NCBI GenBank assembly: GCA_035295745.1
Contig: DATGIL010000091.1
Location: 15,902-79,901, forward strand
Direction: 5' to 3'
Length of the DNA: 64,000 nucleotides
From: JAIQFL01 sp035295745
GTDB taxonomy: Bacteria; Acidobacteriota; Terriglobia; Bryobacterales; Bryobacteraceae
Shown here: piece by piece, positions 24,835 to 33,849 of the stretch
How positions within the stretch are numbered: position 1 is the first letter of the stretch
How the letters are laid out: each line of letters starts with the position of its first letter
Position numbers and translations under genes: made by a program
Notes under the pieces: model-generated
Seen by the model: the letters and a program-made list of their open reading frames with translations, nothing else
Told to the model about the DNA's origin: nothing
Databases searched by the model: none

Positions 24835-25460
24835 TGAATTCCGAAACCGAGCCTGTTCTCGAACTTGCCAGTCAGGGAGACGCTTCCCTTGTAGCACTGG
24901 TGGACCGCGTGCACCGCGGTGATCCCTCCGGGATGGAAGAGCTTTACCAGTTGTTCTCGAAGGGAATTCGCTTCTACCTTTGCCGTCATCTCGGGCCCCA
25001 GGATCTGGATGATCGGGTCCACGATCTCTTCCTGATCATTATCCAGTCCATCCAGAGAGGCGACCTTCGCGAGCCTGAGCGCTTGATGGGCTATGTGCGA
25101 ACCGTCGTGCGCCGCCAGGTCGCCGCGCATATCGATAACGTTATGCAGGCTCGTCGCAATCAGATTGGCCTCGACTACGGTCTTCCGCTCTCGGATGGAT
25201 ACCAATCGAATCCCGAGCGCCAAGTCATCGCCGAACAGAACAACGCTCTCGCCATGCGAATGTTAAACAGTTTGCACAAACGGGAGAGAGAGGTCCTGAT
25301 GCGTTTCTATCTGAAAGAACAGACTGCGGAACAAATCTGCACCGAAATGGACCTCACTACGACACAATTCCGTCTGATCAAATCCAGGGCGAAGGCCCGT
25401 TTTGGGGAGCTTGGCAAACGGAGGCTTTCCCTGAAACCGGGCGTCTGTCAAGAGTCTTAG
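24834..25460 (+). CDS. ECF-like RNA polymerase sigma factor
   Basis: A 208-residue sigma-70 family protein. Region 2 reads GMEELYQLFSKGIRFYLCRH, then LDDRVHDLFLIIIQSIQRGD and LMGYVRTVVRRQVAAHI. Region 4 includes KREREVLMRFYLKEQTAEQI and TTTQFRLIKSRAKARFGEL. The ATG at 24834 overlaps the CHAT stop by one base. A zinc-finger membrane protein follows 95 bases later and is the likely anti-sigma factor. Confidence 0.88.
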   Translation: MNSETEPVLELASQGDASLVALVDRVHRGDPSGMEELYQLFSKGIRFYLCRHLGPQDLDDRVHDLFLIIIQSIQRGDLREPERLMGYVRTVVRRQVAAHIDNVMQARRNQIGLDYGLPLSDGYQSNPERQVIAEQNNALAMRMLNSLHKREREVLMRFYLKEQTAEQICTEMDLTTTQFRLIKSRAKARFGELGKRRLSLKPGVCQES

Positions 25461-25555
25461 AAGTACTAGATCTACTAGTAATTATTTTGAGAATATTTTG
25501 AGAAACTCGGCACTGTAATATCGAACGCGAAATCGTTCACAATGGAGATTCGAGC

Positions 25556-26173
25556 GTGCTCAAAACGAACCACCACCTGGACGAGGAGGACATCGAGAAG
25601 TATTCCATGGGTGATCTCGGCGAACCCGCGATCTCCCTTTTCGAGGAACACCTGCTCATCTGCGAGTCTTGCCAGGATCGGGTCGCACAAAGCGATCGTT
25701 ACGTTCCGTTAGTGCAATCCGCCAGTGCCGAAATCCGCCGGAAAAACGCGAAGTGGGCGGATCGGAGTCGATGGCTTTTTCCCCGCTGGACCCCGGCTTT
25801 CGCTGCCGCGGCGCTGCTGTTTTCGAGTGCATTGGGTCTGCAATGGTTCGCTAGACGGCAAGCTTCCAATAATCAGCCTCCCGTCGCGATTTCCCTGGCG
25901 GCCACCCGCGGTAATGGATTCGGGTCCAAAGCACCGGCTGGAAGAGCGCTGACCCTGCAGCTCGATTTCACTGCAATGCCGGCCTCGGAATCATATCGAC
26001 TGGAATTGGTCGACAGCCGCGGCAAGCGCGTCTGGCAGGGTGGAGTAAATCCTCAAGACACCCATGGCGCGGTTTCGATCCCAGGATTGTCTCGGGGGCT
26101 CTATTTCCTGCGGGCTTATGCCCCCACCGGCGATCTTCTCCGGGAATACGGCCTGGAAGTTGCAAGCCAGTAA
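25556..26173 (+). CDS. Zinc-finger anti-sigma-like membrane protein
   Basis: A 205-residue protein with a cytosolic N-terminus bearing the H-x3-C-x2-C pattern of zinc-binding anti-sigma domains (EEHLLICESCQDRV, residues 29-42). One membrane helix follows (FAAAALLFSSALGLQWFA, near 80-97), then an external beta-rich domain (TLQLDFTAMPASESYRLELV). It starts with GTG and has GGAG upstream. It lies after the ECF sigma factor and probably holds that factor at the membrane, with the external domain as sensor. The flagellar gene flgJ converges on it with 21 bases between stops. Confidence 0.78.
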   Translation: MLKTNHHLDEEDIEKYSMGDLGEPAISLFEEHLLICESCQDRVAQSDRYVPLVQSASAEIRRKNAKWADRSRWLFPRWTPAFAAAALLFSSALGLQWFARRQASNNQPPVAISLAATRGNGFGSKAPAGRALTLQLDFTAMPASESYRLELVDSRGKRVWQGGVNPQDTHGAVSIPGLSRGLYFLRAYAPTGDLLREYGLEVASQ

Positions 26174-26194
26174 ACTCCTCATCCAGCCCGTTTG

Positions 26195-26497
26195 TCAGTG
26201 CCCTTTCGCCAACCCTTTCGAGATCAGGTCCGCCATTCCCAATCCTCCGTGTTGCGATAAAGCTGCGGCGAACTGCTGTTCCGCGTACTCCGTGGCGCAA
26301 TCGCTCGTAGAGTCGCCGCCACCCGACCCCAGCCAACCTCCTCCGCTTTCGCGCACTGATCGCAGCATCTGGCCGATCAACAAGGCTTCGAACTGCTGGG
26401 CAGCATCCCGCACTTTGGCGGGGTCATCGCCTTTTTTGGAGTTGGCCTCTCCACCGCTAAGCAACGGCATCATTTGAGCAATTCCCGTAGGACTCAT
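26195..26497 (-). CDS. flgJ: Flagellar rod-binding protein FlgJ, short form
   Basis: A 100-residue protein equal to the N-terminal rod-binding domain of FlgJ: RDAAQQFEALLIGQMLRSVR, then YAEQQFAAALSQHGGLGMADLI. The muramidase domain of the gamma-proteobacterial protein is absent, as in many bacteria, so another enzyme must open the peptidoglycan for the rod. The ATG at 26497 has GAGGTG 8 bases upstream and lies 3 bases past the flgI stop. It is the last gene of the leftward rod-ring operon. Confidence 0.85.
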   Translation of the reverse strand: MSPTGIAQMMPLLSGGEANSKKGDDPAKVRDAAQQFEALLIGQMLRSVRESGGGWLGSGGGDSTSDCATEYAEQQFAAALSQHGGLGMADLISKGLAKGH

Positions 26498-26499
26498 CT

Positions 26500-27591
26500 T
26501 CAAATCACCTCTACATCCGCCTCGAGAGCACCCGCGCTTCGCAGGCTCTGCAGGATCGCGATCACATCCCGCGGCGTGGAACCGATCGCCGCCAGTGCCC
26601 GCACCAGTTCTTCGACGGTGGCTCCCTGCTTCAGCACTACGCTTCGCGCCTTTTCCTCTTTTGTAGTGACCGCGGTTTGCGGTACGACCTCGGTAGTCCC
26701 CTGCGGAGAGAGGGGTGCGGGTTGTGAGACGGCAAACGTGGTCTGGACCTCCACACTCAAGTTCCCGTGCAGGATGCCTACCGGAGCGATGTGGACGTCT
26801 TTCCCTAAAACGATGGTCCCTGTTCGCTCATTAATTACGACTTTCGCTGGACGGTCCGCTTCCACCACCAGGCTCTCCAGCACCGCAATGAACTCGGTGG
26901 CGCGGTTTCCGTAATCGGGCGGAATCGAGACACTGATCAGGCCTGCATTTTCCGATCTGGCAGTGCGCATCGCAAATCTCTGATTCACCGCCTCTACGAT
27001 CCGGGCTGAAGTAGTGTAATCCGCCTGACGCAACTGCAGCCTCACGACGTCGCGCGGCGTCAACGACGGCGCCGCCCGTTCAATAATCGCGCCGTTCGGC
27101 GATCGGCCTACGGTGGGATGATTCACCGTCTGGCTGGCACCTGCCCGCCCCGTGGCAAAGCCTCCTGTGACCACCGGTCCCTGTGCTACTGCGTAGACCT
27201 GTCCATCGGCGCCACGGAGCGAGGTCAGCAGGAGAATGCCCCCCTGCAGCGTGCCTGCGTCTCCAATTGCGGCTGAGGTCGCGTCGATGCGCATCCCCGG
27301 TTGGGCGAATGCCGGCAGAGTGGCGGTTACCATGACCGCCGCCGTATTCGTCACCCGGATGGCCGTGGACGGAACCGAGATGCCCATCCGCGAGAGCAGG
27401 TTCGTCAGACTCTGCGCCGAAAACATGGTCTGCCGGCTATCGCCTTTGCCCGCCAGCCCGACCACCAGCCCATAACCAATCAACTGGTTCTCGCGAACGC
27501 CCTCAATCGACACCAAATCCTTCAGGCGCTCCGCCTGCGCCGGCAGGGGAATCAGCGAGACCATCATCGTAAATGCGAACAGTGTTCTCAT
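26500..27591 (-). CDS. flgI: Flagellar P-ring protein FlgI
   Basis: A 363-residue FlgI of normal length with a signal peptide (MRTLFAFTMMVSLIPLPAQA). It carries the family signature LKDLVSIEGVRENQLIGYGLVVGL, then MLLTS-like and VVTGGFATG segments, and ends with the conserved LVRALAAIGSTPRDVIAILQSLRSAGAL. FlgI forms the ring in the peptidoglycan layer around the rod. It is 3 bases downstream of flgH, within one operon. Confidence 0.95.
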   Translation of the reverse strand: MRTLFAFTMMVSLIPLPAQAERLKDLVSIEGVRENQLIGYGLVVGLAGKGDSRQTMFSAQSLTNLLSRMGISVPSTAIRVTNTAAVMVTATLPAFAQPGMRIDATSAAIGDAGTLQGGILLLTSLRGADGQVYAVAQGPVVTGGFATGRAGASQTVNHPTVGRSPNGAIIERAAPSLTPRDVVRLQLRQADYTTSARIVEAVNQRFAMRTARSENAGLISVSIPPDYGNRATEFIAVLESLVVEADRPAKVVINERTGTIVLGKDVHIAPVGILHGNLSVEVQTTFAVSQPAPLSPQGTTEVVPQTAVTTKEEKARSVVLKQGATVEELVRALAAIGSTPRDVIAILQSLRSAGALEADVEVI

Positions 27592-27594
27592 GTT

Positions 27595-28287
27595 TCAAAA
27601 CGGCAACAGACCGAGGAGCAGGCGATACAGAAAGAACGGGCGCCGGATCGCGTCGTTCACCACACCTTTGCCGTCGATGTGAACCTCGAGTTGTCCCAGG
27701 CGATTCGACGCCACGCTGTTCGTCGCATCGATATCCGCGGGCCGGACTACGCCGCGTACGGTGATCATCTGGTGCTCGGAATTAACCTGAATATCCTTTG
27801 AAGCTTCGACCACCAGCGAGCCTCCGGGCAGCACATGCGTGATCCTCGCGGTGAGCGTCGTGCTCAGGGTGGTGGTGCGGCTGGTAGTGCCCTGTCCAGC
27901 CAGTTGCTGGTCTCCCGAGACGTTGGCGAGGTTGGCCAACGCGCCGGTAGCGCTCGTCACACCGGCCAAGGCGGCTATCGAATTCTTGGTGCTCGAGGTG
28001 CGTTGCGTCTTCGTCGTGCCGGTCGTGACCGCCGAGGCCTGCTCCGAGACCACAATCGTCAGCAGGTCATCCACCTGGCTCGCGCGCACGTCCCGCGCGC
28101 CGTCCGCCAGCCTCGAGCCGGGTAGCCAGATCGACCCCGGCGTCAAAGTAGCCGCCACCGCGGACCGTGCCTCCGCATCGGACACATATCGATCCAAAGG
28201 TGTCGCGGAGGCCTGCGCGGGGGGCTTCTTGTTGCCTCCCGAGGCCAATTCTGTTCCCATCAGCATGCAAAGCAACATTAATTTCAT
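27595..28287 (-). CDS. flgH: Flagellar L-ring protein FlgH, apparently without a lipobox
   Basis: A 230-residue FlgH, recognised by GSIWLPGSRLADGARDVRAS, DLLTIVVSEQASA, TRTTTLSTTLTARITHVLPGG, VVRPADIDATNSVASNRLG and the terminal LLLGLLPF. FlgH forms the outer-membrane ring and is normally a lipoprotein. Here the N-terminus (MKLMLLCMLMGTELASGGNKK) has no lipobox: the only early cysteine is preceded by Met-Leu-Leu, and a stop lies in frame 9 bases before the start, which has a strong AAGGAGG site. It overlaps flgA by 4 bases. Confidence 0.92.
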   Translation of the reverse strand: MKLMLLCMLMGTELASGGNKKPPAQASATPLDRYVSDAEARSAVAATLTPGSIWLPGSRLADGARDVRASQVDDLLTIVVSEQASAVTTGTTKTQRTSSTKNSIAALAGVTSATGALANLANVSGDQQLAGQGTTSRTTTLSTTLTARITHVLPGGSLVVEASKDIQVNSEHQMITVRGVVRPADIDATNSVASNRLGQLEVHIDGKGVVNDAIRRPFFLYRLLLGLLPF

Positions 28288-29147
28288 TGACCCTCCTTAC
28301 CTACCGACACTTGTCCTTTACCCACGACCACGGCCCAGAAGCGCTTCTTCGAATCTTGATTTCGCACCGGAATATTCTGCCCCACGAAGCCCGACGCTTC
28401 GGCGACCGCAGGCAACTTCAGGTGGGCCCGTCCGCTCCACACCTCGACTTGCACCGTGTCGCCGCGCGCGATGTCTTTCGGAGCTGCGAGCCATTGCGAG
28501 CGCAGTGGAGTTCCAGCCGCCGCCGGCCGCTCGAGAACTTTCCCCACCGCCTGCTCGATTGCCGTGACGAAGATGTTGGCTGCCGGAAACTCCTCGCGCT
28601 TTTCCAGGCGCACCTTGGTTTCGTCAATCACCTGGCCTGGCTTCAGGTCTTCCGTCGCGACAACTCGACTCTCTATCGTCGAGATCTTCACGCGGGCCCA
28701 TACGGAGAAGCGGTGGATTACGCCATACCGGACCGATCCGGACCACAACCCGCCCGAGGGCAGCGGATGCAACCCGCTCAGCGGAAACTCCAATTCGCCT
28801 TCCGGCACGGCCAGCCGGCTATATTCGAGGACTTCGATGGTGGCGTCCGGCAACTGGCGATGTAGCGTTTCCCGCACACGCTCCACGGCGAGCGGCGCGA
28901 TTGGGCGCTCGAAACACAGCTCAGTTATGGGCTCGGTTGAAACATTCAGGCGAGTGGCCAATCTGCGCAATTCGGGCAGACGGAAGATGCGCTGTATGCC
29001 GGGAGCCGGAGCCAACCCGACCGCCTGATCGAAGAGGCCGGTGTCGATACCGGGAAACGCCGGGGCAACGTCCTTGACGGTGATGTGATCGGAACGCGCG
29101 CTCACCGCGAGACACGCGGCGACGGCTAATGAAGTCAGTGGGCTCAT
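28284..29147 (-). CDS. flgA: Flagellar P-ring assembly chaperone FlgA
   Basis: A 287-residue exported protein with a SAF/ChapFlgA C-terminal region: RVVATEDLKPGQVIDETKVR, QAVGKVLERPAAAGTPLRSQ, ARGDTVQVEVWSG and the terminal NQDSKKRFWAVVVGKGQVSV. The N-terminal half is less conserved. FlgA guides FlgI assembly in the periplasm. It overlaps both flgG (upstream) and flgH (downstream) by 4 bases, so the three are translationally coupled. Confidence 0.88.
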   Translation of the reverse strand: MSPLTSLAVAACLAVSARSDHITVKDVAPAFPGIDTGLFDQAVGLAPAPGIQRIFRLPELRRLATRLNVSTEPITELCFERPIAPLAVERVRETLHRQLPDATIEVLEYSRLAVPEGELEFPLSGLHPLPSGGLWSGSVRYGVIHRFSVWARVKISTIESRVVATEDLKPGQVIDETKVRLEKREEFPAANIFVTAIEQAVGKVLERPAAAGTPLRSQWLAAPKDIARGDTVQVEVWSGRAHLKLPAVAEASGFVGQNIPVRNQDSKKRFWAVVVGKGQVSVGKEGQ

Positions 29148-29935
29148 TTGGAGAGGTTATTGATCTGCTGGTACATCTGGTCGGCGGCCTGCACGACCTT
29201 GGAACTCGCTTCGTAGCCCCGTTGCGCCACGATCAGATTGATAAACTCCTGCACCACCGAGACGTTCGACTGCTCGACGTAGCCTTGCATCACGGTGCCG
29301 AGACCTTCCTGACCTCCGGGTGTCCCGACGGTGGGATCGCCGGAAGCGTCAGTCTGGCTGTATAGGCTGCCACCCAGGCTGTTCAGCCCGGCTGGATTGG
29401 GAAAGTTCGCGAGCTGAATCTGCCCGGCTTGCTGCGCCGCAGTCTGATTCGGCAGATTGTAGCTGACCGTCCCGTCCGGGGCAATCGAAATCGTCTGTGC
29501 GGCCGCCGGAATGGTGATCGCTGGCTCGATGGGATTTCCGTCCGACGTCACAATGTTTCCGTCTTTATCGAGTTGAAATGTCCCGGCACGGGTGTAGGCC
29601 AATGAGCCAGAGGGCAGCCTCACCTGGAAGAATCCCTTGCCCTGAATCACCATATCGAGCGGATTATCGGTTTCCGAAAAGGCCCCTTGCGAAAAGATGA
29701 TCTCGTTGGAGGTGGCGCGCGTACCGAGACCCAGTTGCAAACCCGCAGGCACGACGGTCTGCTGTCCGGAGGCGGATCCCGGTTGCACCACGCTTTGGTA
29801 CATCAGGTCCTGGAATTCCGCGCGCCGGCTCTTGAAACCCACGGTATTGGCGTTGGCCAGATTGTGAGCGATATTGTCGACGTTCATCTGCTGGGCTGCC
29901 ATTCCGCTGGCAGCGCTGTAGAGTGCTCGAATCAT
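29144..29935 (-). CDS. flgG: Flagellar distal rod protein FlgG
   Basis: A 263-residue protein with the start MIRALYSAASGMAAQQMNVD and the NLANANTVGFKSRRAEFQDL motif, a LDMVIQGKGFFQVRLPSG core and the C-terminal helix YVEQSNVSVVQEFINLIVAQ followed by RGYEASSKVVQAADQMYQQ. These are diagnostic of FlgG. It forms the distal rod through the rings. It lies 10 bases after flgF. Confidence 0.95.
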   Translation of the reverse strand: MIRALYSAASGMAAQQMNVDNIAHNLANANTVGFKSRRAEFQDLMYQSVVQPGSASGQQTVVPAGLQLGLGTRATSNEIIFSQGAFSETDNPLDMVIQGKGFFQVRLPSGSLAYTRAGTFQLDKDGNIVTSDGNPIEPAITIPAAAQTISIAPDGTVSYNLPNQTAAQQAGQIQLANFPNPAGLNSLGGSLYSQTDASGDPTVGTPGGQEGLGTVMQGYVEQSNVSVVQEFINLIVAQRGYEASSKVVQAADQMYQQINNLSK

Positions 29936-29945
29936 AAATCCCTTT

Positions 29946-30677
29946 CTACGCTCCCACCTTCGCGACTTCCTCTACTGCCCGGCGATTCATCTCCACGCCA
30001 AGCGAAACCGCCTTTTGCAGCATCTCGAATTGGCGCATGACATTGACTAACCGCACCGCAGCCTCGGCCACCCCCGTATTGGAGGCTTCCAATTTCCCCT
30101 GCAGGATTGAGGTGGAAGCGGGCGTTGTGGGCTGCAGAGCGGGGTCGGTCAGACGAAAGTAGTTGCTACCCTGTTTGACCAGCACACGGTTACTCGGAAA
30201 GTCGGCGATGGCGAGTTGTCCGATCGCGTTTCCATCCTGCTGGACATTACCGTCGTTGGAGATGTCCAAAGGACGGGAAGGCTGCAGGGTCAGGCTGGTG
30301 GTGCCCACCCCCATTACCGCATATCCGTCCCCGGTGACCAACCGTCCGTCGGGCGCCAGGCGGAAGTTGCCATTGCGCGTATAGAGAGGTCCGTTCGGAC
30401 CCGCGACCGTGAAGAAGCCGCTCCCCGAGAGAGCCACGTCCAGCTGATTGCCGGTGGACTGAAGCACTCCCTGCGAAAGATCGGTCCAGTGTCGTTCCAC
30501 CAGCGGCATCGTCGAAGAAGGATCCGAGTCCTGCCCGGGACCCACGTAGAGACTGTAGAATTCGCGATCGGCCTTGTATCCTCCGGTCGCGGCATTGGCC
30601 ACGTTGTTGGCGAGTAGTTCCAGCGATTCCATGCGGGAGCGAAGTCCACTCGCCGCGGTTGCGGTCAGAACATCCAT
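29946..30677 (-). CDS. flgF: Flagellar proximal rod protein FlgF
   Basis: A 243-residue flagellar basal-body protein. It starts with LTATAASGLRSRMESLELLA and NNVANAATGGYKADREFYS, has the central LDVALSGSGFFTVAGPNGPL, and ends with AVRLVNVMRQFEMLQKAVSL. The shape and order (before flgG) point to FlgF. It is the first gene of the leftward operon and faces fliK across 222 bases. A small palindrome, AGCAC-GCT-GTGCT at 30693-30705, lies 16 bases before the start. Confidence 0.88.
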   Translation of the reverse strand: MDVLTATAASGLRSRMESLELLANNVANAATGGYKADREFYSLYVGPGQDSDPSSTMPLVERHWTDLSQGVLQSTGNQLDVALSGSGFFTVAGPNGPLYTRNGNFRLAPDGRLVTGDGYAVMGVGTTSLTLQPSRPLDISNDGNVQQDGNAIGQLAIADFPSNRVLVKQGSNYFRLTDPALQPTTPASTSILQGKLEASNTGVAEAAVRLVNVMRQFEMLQKAVSLGVEMNRRAVEEVAKVGA

Positions 30678-30899
30678 AACATGGAGTCAATTAGCACGCT
30701 GTGCTCCAAGCAGTAAAGCAGGTCTAACTCTCTCAAAAGATGGAATCGGCGACACGATGAAATGGATATGGGAGGAGTGCGCCGCGCCAGAATCTTGCCG
30801 CAACCCTCTCCCGTGACAATTTCCTGCCGCGGCCATCCTGTCTAACCCATTGAAAATCAGCGCTCCTCCATTGGTCTCCAATCTGCAATTCATCCTGCC

Positions 30900-33329
30900 G
30901 TGACCGCTCCTTCCATCCGAGCCCCTCTTCTCGACGGCCCGCTCCCGCAGGCCGTTGAGGCATATCCCCGGACCGCGTCCGCGAAAGAGGCGCTCCAGAG
31001 AGAATCGTTCCGGGCGGATAGCGATCGCCAAAATCCATCCGAGGGCAAGCCATTTCCGGTGCTGTTGATAAGCCTGTTCGGGGAATCCGATTCTCAGGCA
31101 GTGGCGCCAGGAGCCGGTTCCACCACCCCCCATACCGAAACATTGGGAGGTACTTTCCGTAGATCGCTTGAACCCTCTGCCAGCGCGAGTTCCGCGAAGG
31201 CGCCGCAGCAAACTACTGTGAGTCCCTTCGCGAGCAATCAGCAACTTCCCTTGCCCGCTCCGAAACTCAACGGTAAATCGCCGGTCCAGTCCTATAGCAT
31301 CTCGAGCAGTCTCGCACCTGACCCGCGGACTCCGCTGACACAGGCGGACACCTCCGATATACAGCCACGCAGCGCGTTTCCTTTGCCTGGTGCTGATCCG
31401 GTTTCCTTGCGGACCGCGAAGACCCCGAAGGCCAGCACTCATGGAACCAAGATTCCGCCAAAGCAGACCCACCGCCAGCAAGAATACTTCGTAGTGACGA
31501 ACCACGTTCCGGCGGACAGGAAACTTGCAACCACTAGTCCCACCGCAGAGACCACCCCGCTCGGGATCCTTGGAGACGATGCTTCCGCGAATCTCGCATC
31601 CCCGGTGCCTTCTGATCCTATAGGGCTTTCAGTCTCCGAATCGGATTCCACAGCAGACGCACGGGTCCCGCAGTTCGTCTCCAGCGTTGCGAGCAAATTG
31701 GACGCGCCGGTCGAGGCTCCCTTGCGACATTTCTCCGGCAAGGCTGATTCTCCGCGAGCCGCTCAAGCTTCTTCACGAATTGCTCTTCCTTCCGTCACGG
31801 CGCCGATGTATTCACGGCCCGAAAATCCGATGCTGGCGACCCGGTCCTCTGCTGCAACCACGGCACCCACTCAGCCGCAGATTACGGACTGCTCACCCCA
31901 ATCGGCACTCCTGCAAGGGAATTTATCTGCTGCCACAAGCGAGCCATCCACCGCTGCACAGCCAGTCAGCCCTCGTCTGGCGCCTTCGCCGACAGTCCAA
32001 GCGCCGTTGTCTTCGGACCGCCTCGATCCAGAATCGTTCGACTGGAAGTCGACCGATCCGAGCCCGCTCAGTTTACTGTCCTTCGTTCCTGAGGCGCCTT
32101 CTGCCAAACAGGTTCAAGCGCACGTGAAAAGAAAAACTCAACAGCGGGACCAGGGCCAGACGAATCAGCCTGTCCGGCCCGGAGCTGACTCTGCTGGAGT
32201 GCTGGCACCGTCAACGTCGACGGCCACGATTCCATTGACATCCGCGCCCACATCGCCCCTGCCTGCATCGCCTGTGTCGACACCGCCGGTGCAGGCGGAC
32301 GACCCAAGGCAGGAACAGCCCCCGGAGGGGCCCCGCCAGCGTCCACTCCGAAGCTTCGCTAAGGAGGGACATGGTTCGGGCCCGGTTGACCGTGCCAGAT
32401 CTGCGTCCATTGTGCCCGAAGCCGTAGAGTCGTTAGCGGAAGACAGCCTCAACATTTCCGGCGGAAATCCCGGAAATGAAGATTCCCGCGCGCCTGCCCA
32501 ATCGGCCTTTAGTGGACGCCTGATTCCTCTGATGGAGCAAGCCGAACCCAGCGCACCAGCGCGTGGCTTGGCGCCCATCATGACTGACCGAATGAGTGCG
32601 CCACCCGGGGCCGCTCCGGCCTCGAAACCCACTGAAGACGCCGAACTGCCCGTGCGCGCCATCGAAAAGCCTGCCGCTACCACCAATGAGCGAAGCGCGA
32701 CGCCCGGGCAGGCTGCGGAAAAGGCCGATTCAACTTCGGAAAACCGGCCGTCAAAGCAGTCTGGGGGCCAGCCATCGGACAGCGTGCACGACGCACCACC
32801 CGCGCCCGCCGGAATGCCCCAGGCCTTCGAGAGAAGCCATCCTGTTTCCGACCTCCGCCCCAGAACCAATCCCGCTGCCGTCGAAAGGGAATCGACCTGG
32901 CTGGAAACCGAGACGCCGAAACCGGCGGCCGCCACCCACGATATCAAGCTGGAGGTGAGCAGCGGCGAACAGCGAGTCGAGCTGCATTTGGTGGATCGCG
33001 GAGGCGACGTACACGTCGACGTGCGGACTCCGGACACCCATCTGGCGGGAGAGCTTCGAGAGAACCTGCCCACCCTTTCCTCGCGGCTCGAGCAAAGCGG
33101 GTTGAGACCGGAAGAATGGCACACCAGCACGCCCGTGACTGGCGAATGGCACCGGCAGCTCGACCACTCGGCTGGCACCAATACCAGCGATCCTAACAGT
33201 CAGCCCCGCCAGGACACCCGTGAGCGGCAGGACGATCCGCAGCACCGCCCAGCCAAAGAAGTCGACGAACAAGCCCATCGAAAACAGAAAGGAAAGGAAT
33301 TCGCATGGTACATGTCCTCTCTCCCATAA
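30900..33329 (+). CDS. fliK: Flagellar hook-length control protein FliK-like
   Basis: An 809-residue protein, most of it Pro/Ser/Ala/Thr-rich and poorly ordered, as expected for the molecular-ruler part of FliK. The conserved hook-length domain is at the C-terminus: DIKLEVSSGEQRVELHLVDR, DVHVDVRTPDTHLAGELREN and LSSRLEQSGLRPEEWH. It is nearly twice the usual FliK length of about 400. The start is a GTG at 30900 without a strong ribosome site; a later start is possible because the N-terminal part has no conserved motif. The next gene overlaps its end by 25 bases. Confidence 0.8.
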   Translation: MTAPSIRAPLLDGPLPQAVEAYPRTASAKEALQRESFRADSDRQNPSEGKPFPVLLISLFGESDSQAVAPGAGSTTPHTETLGGTFRRSLEPSASASSAKAPQQTTVSPFASNQQLPLPAPKLNGKSPVQSYSISSSLAPDPRTPLTQADTSDIQPRSAFPLPGADPVSLRTAKTPKASTHGTKIPPKQTHRQQEYFVVTNHVPADRKLATTSPTAETTPLGILGDDASANLASPVPSDPIGLSVSESDSTADARVPQFVSSVASKLDAPVEAPLRHFSGKADSPRAAQASSRIALPSVTAPMYSRPENPMLATRSSAATTAPTQPQITDCSPQSALLQGNLSAATSEPSTAAQPVSPRLAPSPTVQAPLSSDRLDPESFDWKSTDPSPLSLLSFVPEAPSAKQVQAHVKRKTQQRDQGQTNQPVRPGADSAGVLAPSTSTATIPLTSAPTSPLPASPVSTPPVQADDPRQEQPPEGPRQRPLRSFAKEGHGSGPVDRARSASIVPEAVESLAEDSLNISGGNPGNEDSRAPAQSAFSGRLIPLMEQAEPSAPARGLAPIMTDRMSAPPGAAPASKPTEDAELPVRAIEKPAATTNERSATPGQAAEKADSTSENRPSKQSGGQPSDSVHDAPPAPAGMPQAFERSHPVSDLRPRTNPAAVERESTWLETETPKPAAATHDIKLEVSSGEQRVELHLVDRGGDVHVDVRTPDTHLAGELRENLPTLSSRLEQSGLRPEEWHTSTPVTGEWHRQLDHSAGTNTSDPNSQPRQDTRERQDDPQHRPAKEVDEQAHRKQKGKEFAWYMSSLP

Positions 33330-33835
33330 GGTCACAGATCCACACGGCCGCCACCACCAGGAAGCCCGCGACGCCGGCCGCGACAACCACCGCCACCACG
33401 ACGTCCGATACGGGAGCGGCCGATTTCAAGGCGATCTTCACTCCCAAGGTAAGCTCGACACCTTCGACCGGTACACTGCCGGCAACGGTCGCGCCTGTCC
33501 CGGCACCTACCGCGGAGTCTGTCTTCGGGCCCAGCCCATGGGTCTCGAATCCGACCGGCGTCGGGCCGAATGGTGCGACCTATTCGTACAATCCCTACTA
33601 CTTCGCCAGCGCGGACACGGCGGCAAAAGTGGCTCAGATGGTTGGCGGGACCGTGGTCCAGAGCAACCAACTCACCGGGAATGGCGGCGCTTTTTCACAA
33701 AACCAGCCTAATCTGATGGTGCAACTGCCGAATGGGCACCTCATCAATCCTGGTCTAGTCGCCTCGTTCTACACCCACGGGTATCCGCAATCCTATGTCG
33801 ACCAAATGGTGGCGAGCGAAGCCGCCAACGTGTAA
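33305..33835 (+). CDS. Unknown protein between fliK and flgD
   Basis: A 176-residue protein I do not recognise. The first 60 residues are Thr/Ala/Pro-rich (TTRKPATPAATTTATTTSD), like FlgD and FliK leaders. The second half looks folded: GVGPNGATYSYNPYYFASADT, AAKVAQMVGGTVVQSNQLTG, LPNGHLINPGLVASFYTHGY and PQSYVDQMVASE. No signal peptide is visible. It overlaps fliK by 25 bases and ends 14 bases before flgD, so it is part of the hook operon and may be an exported hook-assembly factor. That role is inferred from position alone. Confidence 0.7.
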   Translation: MVHVLSPIRSQIHTAATTRKPATPAATTTATTTSDTGAADFKAIFTPKVSSTPSTGTLPATVAPVPAPTAESVFGPSPWVSNPTGVGPNGATYSYNPYYFASADTAAKVAQMVGGTVVQSNQLTGNGGAFSQNQPNLMVQLPNGHLINPGLVASFYTHGYPQSYVDQMVASEAANV

Positions 33836-33849
33836 GGAGTAAAAAAACC

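Noticed and set aside
25487..25521. Possible promoter (TTGAGA and TAATAT) before the zinc-finger gene
   Set aside because: The spacings available are 12 or 23 bases, both unsuitable for a sigma-70 promoter.
30693..30705. AGCAC-GCT-GTGCT as a sigma-54 promoter for the flagellar arms
   Set aside because: The distance between the GC pairs does not fit the -24/-12 spacing; it is kept only as a small palindrome of unknown use.
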